From the NCBI GenBank assembly GCA_963971425.1, contig OZ020518.1, positions 6,241,989 through 6,305,988 on the forward strand: a stretch of DNA of 64,000 nt, given 5' to 3'. The stretch is from Bryoerythrophyllum caledonicum (lineage: Eukaryota; Streptophyta; Bryopsida; Pottiales; Pottiaceae). Made by a program: the position numbers and the translations under genes. Positions 9,783 through 21,469 of the stretch are shown piece after piece; position 1 is the first letter of the stretch; every line of letters starts with the position of its first letter. The notes under the pieces were generated by a model. That model was given only the letters and a program-made list of their open reading frames with translations. It was not told the origin of the DNA and did not search any database.

Positions 9783-10753
9783 GTGAGTTCAGTTTGTGCT
9801 ATTTATGTGCCTAGTCGATAGCTGTGCCTCTTATGTCTGGTTTTTCTAATGTGCTGGTGTAATGTGAACTTGGATATGTTCTCCCTGTAACGTCGCTGAA
9901 TTTTTGTTTTGTAGCCTGGATGGTATCCATGCTTTCCGTAACAAGGGCTGTTCTGAAGCTGTAGTTTCTCTATATAGTAATCGTCGATAAGGCTTAACAA
10001 CATACAAGCTTTGTTATGTAGAAGTGACCTGTCTAGCACATGGCTGGACGAGGTTGTTTTTGATAGCAAGGCTGTGCTTCCACGTTTCAGTCTAGTGCAC
10101 CCGGTGCTTTGCACAGGAGTAGACATGATCTGGGCCCGTAGAATGGGCTCTGCACGAGCTGGGCTTTTTAAGCCACAGATTTGGTTACGAACTCTACTTT
10201 TATATGCTAGAAACTGAGGTAGTGTTTTATTGCACTTCTGGGCAGAACTTAGTGACTTGTTTTGCTAGGTGCCATGATAGTGGACTGACTCTGTTTCATA
10301 TGAGAATATTGCAGACTCTGGGAGGTGATCAAGTTATACGTATATTCATTATCCACTTCCATCATGTGAACTATTTCAAGAGCTGACAGAAATTCGCATT
10401 TTACGTTTGGTCAAGGGAGGTCGAAATTTTGCTCGTCGTTTGTATACATCGGCGTCGTCCTCGTCTGATTGCCATTTAATTGGTAAGTAATGAAGCCTTC
10501 TTTGTTTAGAGAAGAAAATAGTCTGATGCAACTCTTGTGGTTGGTGTTTTAGAGTTCATGAACCGTCAATAAGCGGGTACACCTCATTTGATTTCAGCTG
10601 ATGTTTGAAAATAGTTTATGATGTACCATGTTTTCTGTCTCTTCAGGTGGTGAAGTTGTCTAAAGAAGGATCTGACTTGCAGTTTATTGTCAAACGTGAC
10701 AGCGGGGTTGGTTTGATAAGAACAGGATATTTTTGTTCTGACTACTTGTGAAG

Positions 10754-13700
10754 ATGAGTTATGATTCCAGTGGCGATGAGGATCATGGAGGGCCGCGTGG
10801 TGCTACTCCCGAGCTGATCATTCATAAGGTTCTTCTAGGACATGATCTGCTTCTTGATTGTGCATAAGGGAGTTTGTTTTTGTGTTATTCCTGCCGTTTC
10901 AGCCATTGTCATGTGCCTTCAAACTTCTTTAATTTTCTTGGGGCGTATGTGATGCATATTTACAAATTCACGTATAGGGTTAAGCCCTCGCACGAGGGCG
11001 TAACACGGCGTTAAGCCCTGGTTTTCTTTCCTCGGAGGTTGTCAAATTTTTAAGGACCTTCCAGCTCATTTTTCCGCTTTATTAAATGCATGGATTTTTT
11101 GTAGGAACGAACGAACCAGGGCTTAATGATCAAATTAGTCTTGCTTTTTGCATGCATTCCAATTTGCACTTTGATGATGATGGTGTTACGAGCTGTAAGA
11201 TTTTCCTCTTCTGTCACAGGTGACTTAAGGGCGAGATCCACTCTCTAAGAATCATTTTGTGAATTAAAACATGCGAAAGCATGTCATTTTGATTAGAATT
11301 CCCAAAGTAGTTCCCAAATATCAAACGAATTGATGTAGGTAACATGATACTTGTGTGAATTCCTGCTATATGTATGGGTGCCAATCTTTGAATTTTGTGT
11401 TGCGAAGGGGTTATAATCGAACGTAGTGAAGATCTCGTAACGGAAGGTTTGCACGACAAGGTTAAATAAGTACAAGAATAGTATAAAGTATTTTTGGGAA
11501 TTGCAACTTTGTGAAGTGAATCTGCGGGAATTGTCATGATGTGCACATTGAGCAATATTACTTACTGATGCGTTGGCCGTTTGCTTGTTAAAATTTTAAG
11601 GAATTTCCGAATAAGGCTTGTGACATTCTCACAAATCGGTCGACGAGGGCAGGACATGACCATACACCCCAAGTTGATGCCGGCGGCAGTGCCCGGGTTG
11701 GTCATCGGTCAAAGCAGCAAGCACCATCATCTCTGGAGGAGATTGTACAACTGGAGAAAGTTGAGCAAAGTGAGAAGGGAAAGGGCGTGTATGGGGAGGA
11801 GTCTCCAGGTAAGGCACCTCCATCCCCAATTGAGTCTAGGGGTGCTGAGGTTGGGGATGCTCCTGATGGAGCGTCGAATACGCATCTATCAAGCGTGACA
11901 AATAATGAAGCTAAGAAGTTCCTTGCATCAGAGAACATTGTCATCCCATTGGAGGAATCGTTGCAGACTGTCAGTAATGACTCTGCACAGATGTACATTG
12001 AGGCTAACATCGATGAAGCAATGGAGCAGAGAGATTGGGCCACACTTCTTAATGTAATTTCTAAGCAATCAGTTGAGTCATCTAAAGGAAATGTACCTAT
12101 GTTGCGCGTTGCTATTGAGTACGGTTGCTTCCCGCTCGTTAAGAAGCTCCTCGACAACCTTATCTCTTACTCCGAAAGCCATTACAAAGACTGGGTTTCT
12201 CTTATCAAGTCGGAATTTGACTTCGAAACAAATTTGACGGCGTTGCAAATGGCAGATGGGATTATTGGCAATAGATCCATCAGTGAATATATCAAACTTA
12301 CGGAACAATTTTTGAAGAGCTCTGAAGGAACAATTAGTGAGTTCTTGGCTAATCGGAGTGAAGGACTATTTGAAGCTTATCCCCGCACTGAATGGTACAA
12401 CATATTGGCAGATTATGTTTTTTACCAGAGTTTTCAAGACCGGGTAGCACCATCTCTAGAAGAAAGCTCTCTTTCATTGCTTGAAACTTGTTTTGGCCTT
12501 TCTCCGGACCGGGTACATCAATCTTTAGAAGAAAACTCTCGTTTACTGCTGGAAACTTACCATGGCCTTTCAGCTTTGCACTGGGCCGTGTTTTTTAATG
12601 ACAGGGACTTGCTCGACACAATTGTAGCCCTATTTCATCCCGAAGAAGGAATTGTGTGGGGAGATTCATATTATCCACGAGATCTTACCTTGGAAAAGTT
12701 ATGGAATGCAAAAGGACATGACGGAGTAGAATTCAATCGGGACCAGATTGAATTGATACGCAATGAGTCAATGCACGGGAGAATCCTCGAGGTCCCTTGT
12801 TACAAAGTTTCAGCAAAGGAGATTAGAGCTTTTGTTGTTGGAAGTACGACGTTAAGTAAGGAACTACTTAACGGTATGGGGTCCGGTGAAGGGATATTGC
12901 TGGAGCAGTCTCCGACATTCTCCGCAGTAAACGACTATATCGATCAAGAGTGGAATGCAAATTGGCAAGAAGGATTTGCGGCCGACGTGGAGTTCAATTT
13001 TGAAGTGGAGCCTCGAAGGTCTCTACTCCGAGTGCATTATGCTTGCAAAGACCCTCTCCGCTTTCAGGAATTTCTCAAGTCCGTAAGTCAACATGAACAC
13101 TTCAGGGAGTTCTCGACTCGCATGCATGATGCGCAAGGACGAACATTGCACCACATATTGCTAGACCATCATACTACCGACAAGCTTCCTGGATGGGCTT
13201 TCATTGAGGTTGGACTTTCCCATACTCGATTGATTACACAATATTGTATTAAAGTTGTTATACAGTTTCTAGCAATGCTTACAGTAGGGAATAAATTAAA
13301 TCCAAAATGATTCGGATGAGAAAAGAATGTTTAAATGTACTTACAATAGTTTGTTTAAAATGGTATATTTATAAAAAGAATTATTATGATTATTTTTTAT
13401 GAGGAATTTAGTTGCTTTATGGGTTTCTGATTTTTGTAGGATTGGATTGCTTATTGATGCCAAATTTTTGGTACATGATTATTATTCCCAATCTAAGTTT
13501 GGTATATGTCTGTTTGTAGACCAAACTTAAATTCTGTAAAAAAATTTCATTTTTGTGAAATGTGACTCTAGAATGTGATGATAGTGTCTATCCATTTTCC
13601 ATAATCATTGGTCATTTGCCAACAACATAAACCGTTGCCCAATTATTACAAATTTCATTTTGTTGATGGAATGCAAAGCACTAGTGAGGGGAAAATGAAT

Positions 13701-16118
13701 GTCATTAGGATCGTCCTTATATTCCTATTTTCATGGCAATGCTTTGATTTTGTGAATAGAAATTGACTACTTCAATGGTAGGTTAAACTTAATACATTAA
13801 TTGGACTACATCAAAACTTTGGATACACATGATATTTTGAGTGCATTACAAATTGTGCTAAAAATTCAGATGTAGTTCATTCAGGTTATGAACTTCATGT
13901 GCGATACTAGTTTAACTGTGGATAACTTTATTATAACTATTATTGTGAACCAAATTAAATCTAATATCATAATTGAATAAATGTTCACATTTTAATTACA
14001 CTCTAAAGTAAATAGAAATTATTTGAACATATGGATTTGGAAATATACATTTATGAAAATCAATGAATAAATATTAGCAATGATAGCCTTGCTTTTATTA
14101 AATGGTATTACTCTATCTTATCCACATGGATTGATAGAATTCTCTAAATTTTCTAATATATATCTTTTCAACTTCATTGAAGCTTAAAATCTTTTAGGTG
14201 TTCAAGATAATTTGTTGTTGTTCAAATGTCTTTCTAATTAAGTATTCTTTAAGAACTAAATAGTAGATATAATTTAGTTACTTGTATAGTCATCCAAATT
14301 TCTAACAAATGATATATTTTCAACTTTCAATACTATTGTTCATTTACTTGTTTAGAATGAATGACACATGTTGTAAATTGACTCATAGAAGTGTTTTTCC
14401 TCTTTGATTAAAATATAGATAGTTGTATTTTTCTAATTTTTGCAACCAAGTCATTATTACGAAATGTTAACATTGCTTTATTTTTACAGATTTTTTCTCC
14501 TGAAGTCAGCAAATTTTGTATTGAGAATGCTCGAGACTCAAAAGGAAGGAAATTGATGGAGGTTCTATTTGGAAAAAATTATATTCACCACAACATCATT
14601 CTTAAGCCCTCTTTTTATCATGACATGGAGTGTGAGCAAGATATGGCCATACGGTTTGGGGGGTACCGTAGTCATTCAGTAACTCTTGGAGCTTACATTA
14701 TTGCATGTGGTTTGCAGCAAACAAATATTGCTAGCCAGCCAACATGGGTGGAAGCTCTTCAGGTACATGCTAAATGATTAATTTCTAACCCAACTTCTTT
14801 CATAAATTTTTTTATCCAATTTCTAATCAAATTTATTTGAATGTAGTCTTTGATCAAGCTCAAAGTTCATCAAGTTGAAAGGACTATTTGGTGATTTTTT
14901 ATTTGAAATTTATAGAATTAAACTTAATCCTTCTTTTTATGTTCAATTCCAAATTTTTCTAAATTCCTCTATCAAAATGTGTTTTGATGTAATATTCATA
15001 AGCATGCATTGGTCTGTTAATAATTATTTCTATATCTCTCAATGTAGGAATATCTTGATATGTCTCCACATAAGTTGGGGAAATTGAAGCTACTTCTTTT
15101 TGCTACAGCAACATCATCAAATACAACGATGTTACAAGCATTGTCAAGAATAGAACGTGAAGTTGATTTTATGGTCCAAGACAAGATGGGAAGGACATTA
15201 CTTCATTATGCTGCAGACCCAACTTTATTTACCCTTGAAACTCTATTCGACATGGGGTTTGAATTTGAGCGTTCTATGATACTGGATTACTTTTCCACAG
15301 TTAAAGATTATAGTCAATTTCGAAAAAAACGAGATGCTAAAAATCATATGCAGGTTAATACCAAAGGTCAAAAGCCTTTGGTTGATGACGATAAGGACCA
15401 GATCAAACAATCAAATGCGAGAAGAAGAGCTTTCATATTGATGCTTCTACAAACAGGTCTAGATTTATCTCAGCAAGACAATGATGGAAAAGTACCAAAT
15501 CTTGGACCAACTATAGATGCTGATTATCAAACTTGGTGGTACGACTTGGTGGTGAAGGATGCAATGGACAATAAACAAAGCTTCAATCAAGCAGGCAACG
15601 CCCTCTCTGTAGTTGGAACACTTGTTGCAGCTACCTCATACATTGGTCCATTACAACCACCAATGAACTATGATGGTGGATTGGTACGTCATTCCGAGAA
15701 ACTTGTTGAGGTATTCATGGTGACTAATACACTTGCGTTCTTTCTTGCTATGGCATCTGTGATGTTTGCAGTGGTCCCATCTCTTCCCATGCCACGAGAA
15801 AGCATCATGTCAGAATTGAAACGAGCTCGGAAAATGGTTGTGTTTTCTTTATGTCTCCTCTTGCTTGCAATAGCCACTATCATTATTTCATTCTCAGCTG
15901 CCTCGGTGGTGGTGCGTCAATATGAACATTCATTTCCACGGTCCAACATACTATTTGGTCCACTGCTTATAGGATGGTGTATTTGCTTCATCGCTATTGC
16001 GAGTTTCTTCATACGAATATTGAGACTCTCATTTTATGAGAATGCTGTTGTACGGACAATGTATCAGTTTAGTATTCGGAAATTTTGCACAAGGATCTTG
16101 AAATCGTGCTTTCGTTGA
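10754..16118 (+). CDS. Ankyrin-repeat protein with C-terminal PGG membrane domain
   Basis: Four coding exons join in phase 0: 10754-10828, 11601-13208, 14490-14762 and 15048-16118, giving 1008 codons. Each junction has GT...AG. The ATG is the first in frame after a TGA, and a further acceptor (CTTCAG before 10647) places a leader exon upstream. Residues 1-130 are charged and low in complexity. Ankyrin-like helices appear around 160-200, 340-370 (GLSALHWAVFFNDRDLL), 530 (GRTLHHILLDH) and 696 (GRTLLHYAA). From about 836 a PGG domain begins (NALSVVGTLVAATSYIG) with four membrane segments near 837-855, 874-896, 915-941 and 952-977. Plant proteins of this build (ACD6-like) sit in membranes and are linked to defence and cell death, but the role here is inferred. 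The frame is intact throughout. A partial tandem duplication within exon 2 (12439-12565) adds about 23 residues. Confidence 0.85.
10971..11129 (+). mobile_element. ~159-bp insertion in intron 1, absent from copy B
   Basis: Copy B runs ...CAAATTTACG|AATCAAATTAG without this block, so copy A carries an insertion. It contains TTAAGCCCTGG near 11012 and CCAGGGCTTAA near 11116 in inverted orientation, and a perfect hairpin GCCCTCGC/ACGAGGGC near 10983. This looks like a tiny MITE. The exact ends differ by a few bases depending on alignment, and the target duplication is unclear. Confidence 0.65.
13209..14489 (+). other. AT-rich second coding intron of the ankyrin-PGG gene
   Basis: The donor GAG|GTTGGACT and acceptor TTTTTACAG| bound a 1281-bp intron with no coding signal. 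Its first 550 bp are shared with copy B (63091-64000), apart from the extra ~360 bp there. Confidence 0.75.
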
Positions 16119-16707
16119 TATTTAGGCAACTGAATTAGACCAGTGGTCCCCTTAACCTGCTCAATTCTCATTAGGGTTATGTTTTTGAGTTAATGGTTGA
16201 ACTACAAATCTCAATGTAGAGTCATCATAGTGAGATTAAACACTTTTATAATAGTGGAATTACTCTTGTACAAGAGCCATGGCTCCTTATATGTAAATGA
16301 AACAAACTATATTACATCTTGCAACAAGTGCTCTGTTTCAGTCATGTGTTTGAATTTTTTGTGGATGTGTCTTAGTTGTGCACAATGAGTAGTAGAAAAT
16401 AGCCTTTTATTATACATTTTGGGACATGTTTGGAGTGCTATAATACATTTTGAGTGGAGCATGCTCAAAGAGCAACAACATCATTTAAGGCTCTGACACG
16501 GCCATATTCAGAAATTGGGAGAGAAACCTTGAAGTCTACCATGTTTTGGAGAAGTGCTAGTTGTTTGGTGTAGAATAGTATGTGATATAAGTTACCAAGT
16601 TTATCATAGAAGACCAGATCATTGGAAAACAATTCTCAGCAGCTTCGCGAGCTATTTGATGAAGTAAGAAAAACCCCCATAAGTGACAATGTTAAGGAAT
16701 GTGTGTA

Positions 16708-18404
16708 CAATCCCCTCCACATAATATGGTAACCCCCCATGGACCAGCTCACATGTGTTACACAATTGATTTGATTGAACATCCCAATTAGGAAGCTGAT
16801 TCAACCAAGATAAATTGCAATTACATAATTGTAGTATCTGAGAATGCATTTATGAGCCGTCAGTGGCTTCTAGACTAGCAATTCCGTGTGTTACATCAAA
16901 TTGAGTACCATGTGGTATGTGAAGCTTTTTGAAGCAATGCAAATATTTTTGAGAATAGGGAGCTCTGTGAGTACCTAAAGTGCTCAATTTTCCTTGCAAT
17001 GTCATAAAATTGAGTAGTTGTGATGATGTGTGAGTTGAGAAGGTCACTCATACCTAGAAGGTTTTGCTACAAAATTTGATTTCTTGTGATGCCGTAGTTG
17101 TTGGTTTAGTAGCTCATAGAATTGTTGTGTTTGTCATTTAACAAGTTCATTTTCATTCTCCCTCACTAGTACCATGAGAAGTTACTTCTTATCAGCAGAA
17201 GAGTACAATTTTATTGTAGGAATTAACACAGTTGGAGCATCTTTGAGTGAAATTGCAAACGTAGTTGGAAAATTAAAAAAGAACATTTCATTAGTCTTCA
17301 AGAGATATGGAGAGCGAGGTTCAATACAAATAGCAAAAAGATCTGAACGTCCAAAAAAACTGCAAGAGATTGATCGACGAGTTCTCAAATATGAGATTGT
17401 CAAGAATTGTAGAATACCTCTTGCTAAACTTGCTAGTAGCTTGCCCATTTCTGTTTGTATGAATACCATACAAAAAGATGTGCATGACCTTGGATTTGGC
17501 ATTGATTTGCCAAGAAGAAACCTTTCTTGAATGAGAGACACAAGAAATTGAGGTTAACCTGTGCGAAAGAGCATAAACATTGGACGGTGGAACAATGGAA
17601 GTTGGTTATTTGGAGTGATGAGTTGTCATTTGAAATTGGTGCTTATTCATGTCAAACTCGAGTATGGCGGACTACTTCAAAAAAATTTCATTCACAATGT
17701 TTAGCACCAACATTCAAGTCTGGAAGGATGTCAATCATGATTTGGGGTGCTTTTACTACAACTAGTAAGTGTTTTTTTATTTTAATTCCTTTTAGACAAC
17801 GCACTGCTATGGACTTAGTAGAGATTGTATGTGAGCAAGGATTATTGCCCTACTTCTACCACCATGCTAACCATGAAGAATTAGTATTTATGTTGGATAG
17901 TGCACCAACACATACAGCCAGAGTGACAAAAAATTGCATCAAAGATATTGGTTTAAAAATGCTCAATTGGCCTCCAAATTCTCTTGACTTAAACCCTCTA
18001 GAAAACATGTGGATGATTTGTAAAGATAGGGTCCAAAAGATGAAAAGACCCAAAAAAAATAAAAAATGTGGAATGCAGTGCAAGTAGCTTGGGAGAGCAT
18101 ACCAATGGAGATGTTAGACAAGTTAGTTGCAAGCATGCCAAAACGGATACAAGCTGTTATTGATGCCAGAGGAGGTAGCATATAGTGGTAGTAGTAGTTG
18201 TTGATCAATCCAATTTTCAGGTTAGAAACGATTACAAAAGATTTGTATTTTTTTTAGCAAGAAGCTTCTACATGTATAAATCTAACTATTTACAGAAAAA
18301 AATTCTATATTTGATGTGTACATGAGGTAGCATTAGTTTTCTTGTTGGTCTCTTCCTGTGTGTGAGAAACAACAAGCGGTTACCTTACTTTGTGGAGGGG
18401 ACTG
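16708..18404 (+). mobile_element. Tc1-like (DD34E) DNA transposon, 1.7 kb
   Basis: It is flanked by TA at 16706-16707 and 18405-18406. The left end is CAATCCCCTCCACATAATAT. The complement of the right end starts CAGTCCCCTCCACAAAGTAA, giving an inverted repeat of about 27 bp with mismatches. The length and the single transposase fit Tc1. The related MITE at 58831 provides an empty-site comparison that supports the TA boundaries. Confidence 0.85.
17174..18185 (+). pseudogene. Tc1-type transposase, two frameshifts
   Basis: This is a cut-and-paste transposase. The N-terminal frame (17174-17525) carries paired helix-turn-helix motifs (SLSEIANVVGKLKKNISLV). The catalytic part (17527-18055) shows WSDE, LDSAPTHTA and WPPNSLDLNPLENMW. 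The second Asp and the Glu are separated by 34 residues, the DD34E spacing of Tc1. Reading shifts once near 17525 and again near 18060. The true C-terminus (ESIPMEMLDKLVASMPKRI..) ends at the stop at 18183-18185. All catalytic residues are present, so the decay looks recent. DD34E elements are common in animals and fungi and less usual in plants. Confidence 0.85.
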
Positions 18405-18795
18405 TACATGGAGAGCCCAAATAATAATACATTTATGTTTTAGTGATAGCCAATGAATTATAGCTTCAACCCAAATGATTTCATGTTTTTCAATTGAAAT
18501 GTGAATTAATTATGAATTTTCAAAGTATGTTGCCAACTTTAGCCAATGACTGTCAACAAGTACCCGCAAAAGTAGTGACCAAAAGTAAGGGGTCTTGACT
18601 AATAGCAAATCTTCATTTGGATTTGAATGGGTGATAAAGGGATGGAAATGGGTTGGATATTCCCCAATTTTATTATTGTCAGATTTTCTTGGTTACCCAG
18701 GGGATTATCGTACTTTCACACTCGTGTCAAAAAGTTGGAATTCCAAGCCATTGTGGCTTAGAGTTGAAATACACAAGCTCCAAATTTTACCCTGT

Positions 18796-19240
18796 ATCCC
18801 TCACTAACACATCACCATAGCACAACGAATTAAATTAGTATTGTGGACCCTAAACGCACACAATTTGGTTAAGCCCATGAACTACAATTTCTCTTGCTCG
18901 AGCACAATGTATAACCTACGAATCTAACCTATAATTTTGTGGTGTAAAACGAGGAAAATGAACATCCTTCAATCCAGTTCAAAGGTCCATCAATGTGAAC
19001 TCATCATTAGCAAAGTTTACAAAGAAAAGAGTAGGTCACCTTCACAATTGAGAGCACAGTCATTTAGGGCATCCAGAGCATTGCTTCTTATTACCGCGTC
19101 ATCACTTTGAAGTTGTGAACACACTCGTGAGCGCCACACAGTACACCTCCAATTGCATAAGGCTGCAGGCGCCAAATGCAACAACGATGTTCCACGGTTT
19201 ACCACCAACCATGTTACCGCGAATGTGAAAGCCGCCAACG
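18796..19240 (-). pseudogene. Duplicated fragment of the armadillo-repeat gene
   Basis: It aligns with 46851-47222, exon and intron together. The exon encodes LQSDDAVIRSNALDALNDCA, against LKSDDAVLRCNALDALNDCA in the gene. The donor (GAAG|GTGACC) survives, but the acceptor is altered: ACAA stands where the gene has ACAG. Only one full exon and part of another are present, so this is a non-functional DNA fragment lying next to MITE R. Confidence 0.75.
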
Positions 19241-20238
19241 CACGTTGATGGCATGTTCATCTCTCACATTAGAGCTGACAAATGTTGCTCGTTTCCACTC
19301 ACAACACATATTCATCTCACGCTAAAGAGAACATCACATACAACAACAGTATCTGTAGTGCATGTTTAGAAAAATGTTTGCATGAACAAAGAGAATATCC
19401 AAGTAAACATGGACTCTAGCATGACAAATGTCACTAACAACATGTTGTTGGACGGGTTGTTGACAAGAGCACGAGGCCTCAATGTCAGACATCGTGTTGT
19501 CCAAAGCGCGCCTACATCAAGATTGATGTCATGAAGAACACAAACACGTCATACCAAACGTCAAACGCAACAGTCTTGTGTGGACAAAAATGCGTGGAAA
19601 ACCATGACGTCAGCTGACGTGGACTATCCACATCAAAAATTGAGGTCCACAATAGGAGATTTCAGATTCTACGTCATTGCCTTGTCAGAATCGAGGTGTG
19701 TGAAAAATAGTCATGCGTGGCACTACCCAAAGGAAAAATTTGCTTCTATGGACATGAACACCCCTCCATGTGGCGCCCTTTCCATAGCTTTTCAGACCCC
19801 ATTGTGTTGGATGCCAGGATGTGAACAACCCAAAATCAACCTTGTTTAGAAAAATTTGAAACGTTTTTGGCCCATCAAGGTAGACAGATTTTAGGTGACA
19901 TCAACATTGATGTCACAACATGTTTTTTTGATGTCAGAGCATGTTTTTTTGACATCAAGCATGTTTCAACACGATACAAAAAATGCGAGTTTCTTACGGT
20001 GAATAATGAGTTGCAGCTACTAAAAATCCGCATTCAAAAGATAAACTTATGAGATTGAAGGCACTTTTGGAGGCCACCATTAATACTAAGCAACAAGTGT
20101 ACGAGCCTTATCAAGGGTTTTGGGTACCAATCCCATGAACATCTCGATGGCTATGCAACAGCGTGAAGGCTTGGAATCTAGTGGTTTATCCATTTTCACA
20201 TTGGCGGAGCGGAGAAAACACCTCGGGTTGTCCAATAG
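19241..20238. other. Spacer with short GACATCA-type repeats
   Basis: Near 19895-19970, several GATGTCA/GACATCA words alternate with CATGTTT, giving short hairpins. No gene was recognised. The 89-codon frame at 19580 has no motif. Confidence 0.4.
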
Positions 20239-20240
20239 TA

Positions 20241-20815
20241 CAGTGGGGTATCAGTCAAAATGTCGTTTTTGAATTTGCAGTGAGAAAACTTTTAGTACTG
20301 CCAACTTTGAAAGCCTCCTGAGAGCTCAAAAATTTGCATTTTACCACGAAATTTATACCAAAGAATTATCTCTAAATTAATTACATGTATGCCAAATTTC
20401 AGGGCCAAAAGATCCACAAAAAAAAAGTTATTCAAAATCTACCAACATTGGTAGCCGTGGAAATTTTTTCACTGTTGCCAACTTTGACAGCCTCCCAAAG
20501 ATTGAATTTTTTTTTTGCCATGAAATTCTTGGAAAAAAAACCCCTTTATGTTAAAAACGTATGATAAAAAATTCAAGGCCAAAAAATTAATACAAAAAAA
20601 GAAATCCACAATCTTCCAACATGTGTAGTTGTGGGAAACAATGGGGAAACCATTTCATTGCTACCAACTTTGACACCCTTCCAACGGTTGAGAAATTGTC
20701 TATTTACCATGAAATTTTTGGCACAACATGCTCTTTATGATAAAAACATTCATGCCAAATTTCAAGGTCAGAAAATTTATGCAAAAAAAAACATTTACAA
20801 TCTATCAATGTGTGT
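20241..20815 (+). repeat. Left arm built of three ~180-bp direct repeats
   Basis: The words 'TGCCAACTTTGA(A/C)AGCCTCC' or 'TACCAACTTTGACACCCTTCC', followed by 'CATGAAATT', recur near 20288, 20470 and 20660. The right arm (22303-22885) contains the same three units inverted. Internal direct repeats within long arms recall IR/DR Tc1 elements that bind transposase at several sites. Confidence 0.7.
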
Positions 20816-21469
20816 AGTTGTGAGATACCTTTTATTAAAGACATTGAAATTGTTGAAGTATGTCAGACAAACATGCTTCTAGATTGAAATTCTCCAGATG
20901 ATGCAATCTCTAATCATAAATGCTTCTCAAAAAAATCTAGAATAGCCATATTTAGTTGTGTGCACTTGTCACATCTCAAAGACTGCACTTGTTTAAAAAT
21001 TGGAGACCATATATGCATGAAGAAGCTTTTTCCTCTCAATAAGAATGCTTGCATTTACAATAGAGCATTATAGGAGGTGGGATGTGGGATGATGAGAGAA
21101 GCAAGTGATGAGTGATTATTTTCTAAGCACAGGATTGAAACTTTGTGAACATGAGTGATTGAGTGCATGAAAGATGAGTTAACTGAGTAAGTCTAGGCTA
21201 TGTGATAACTGAGTGGATGAGGCATGGGATGAGTGTCTGAGGATATATGGAGGTATGTGAGATTTTCTTTAAGAGTGAGTGAGGTTATAACTTACATGTG
21301 GTGATTGGTGAGGTCTGGTGAATGAGTGAAGGCTGTGAGGCAGGATGATGGTGAGAGATTGAGGGTATGTGAGATTTTTTTGTGATGACTGAGTGAGGTT
21401 ATATATGTGCTCAGTGAGTGAGGCTGGATCATGGTGATTAAGTGAAGGCTAGATCATGGTCACTGAGTG

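Larger units (their letters stand above)
8690..13760 (+). repeat. Segmental duplication, copy A (partner 59186-64000)
   Basis: Promoter repeats, two first exons, the ATG exon, the large second exon and the start of intron 2 are repeated almost base for base at 59186-64000. The similarity includes introns, so the event was a DNA duplication rather than retrotransposition. Differences include a ~159-bp insertion in this copy (about 10971-11129), a ~360-bp insertion and a 379-bp deletion in the other. The partner runs off the window end, so the full length is unknown. Confidence 0.9.
16665..18740 (+). mobile_element. Copy of MITE R, split by a Tc1 element
   Basis: The outer parts (16665-16705 and 18407-18700) align with the uninterrupted element at 58831-59182. 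Shared words are GTTAAGGAATGTG, AGTGATAGCCAAT, GACCAAAAGTAAGG, TCTTGACTAATAGCAAA and CCCAATTTTAT. The Tc1 element at 16708-18404 lies between them. The right end past 18700 has diverged. Confidence 0.7.
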
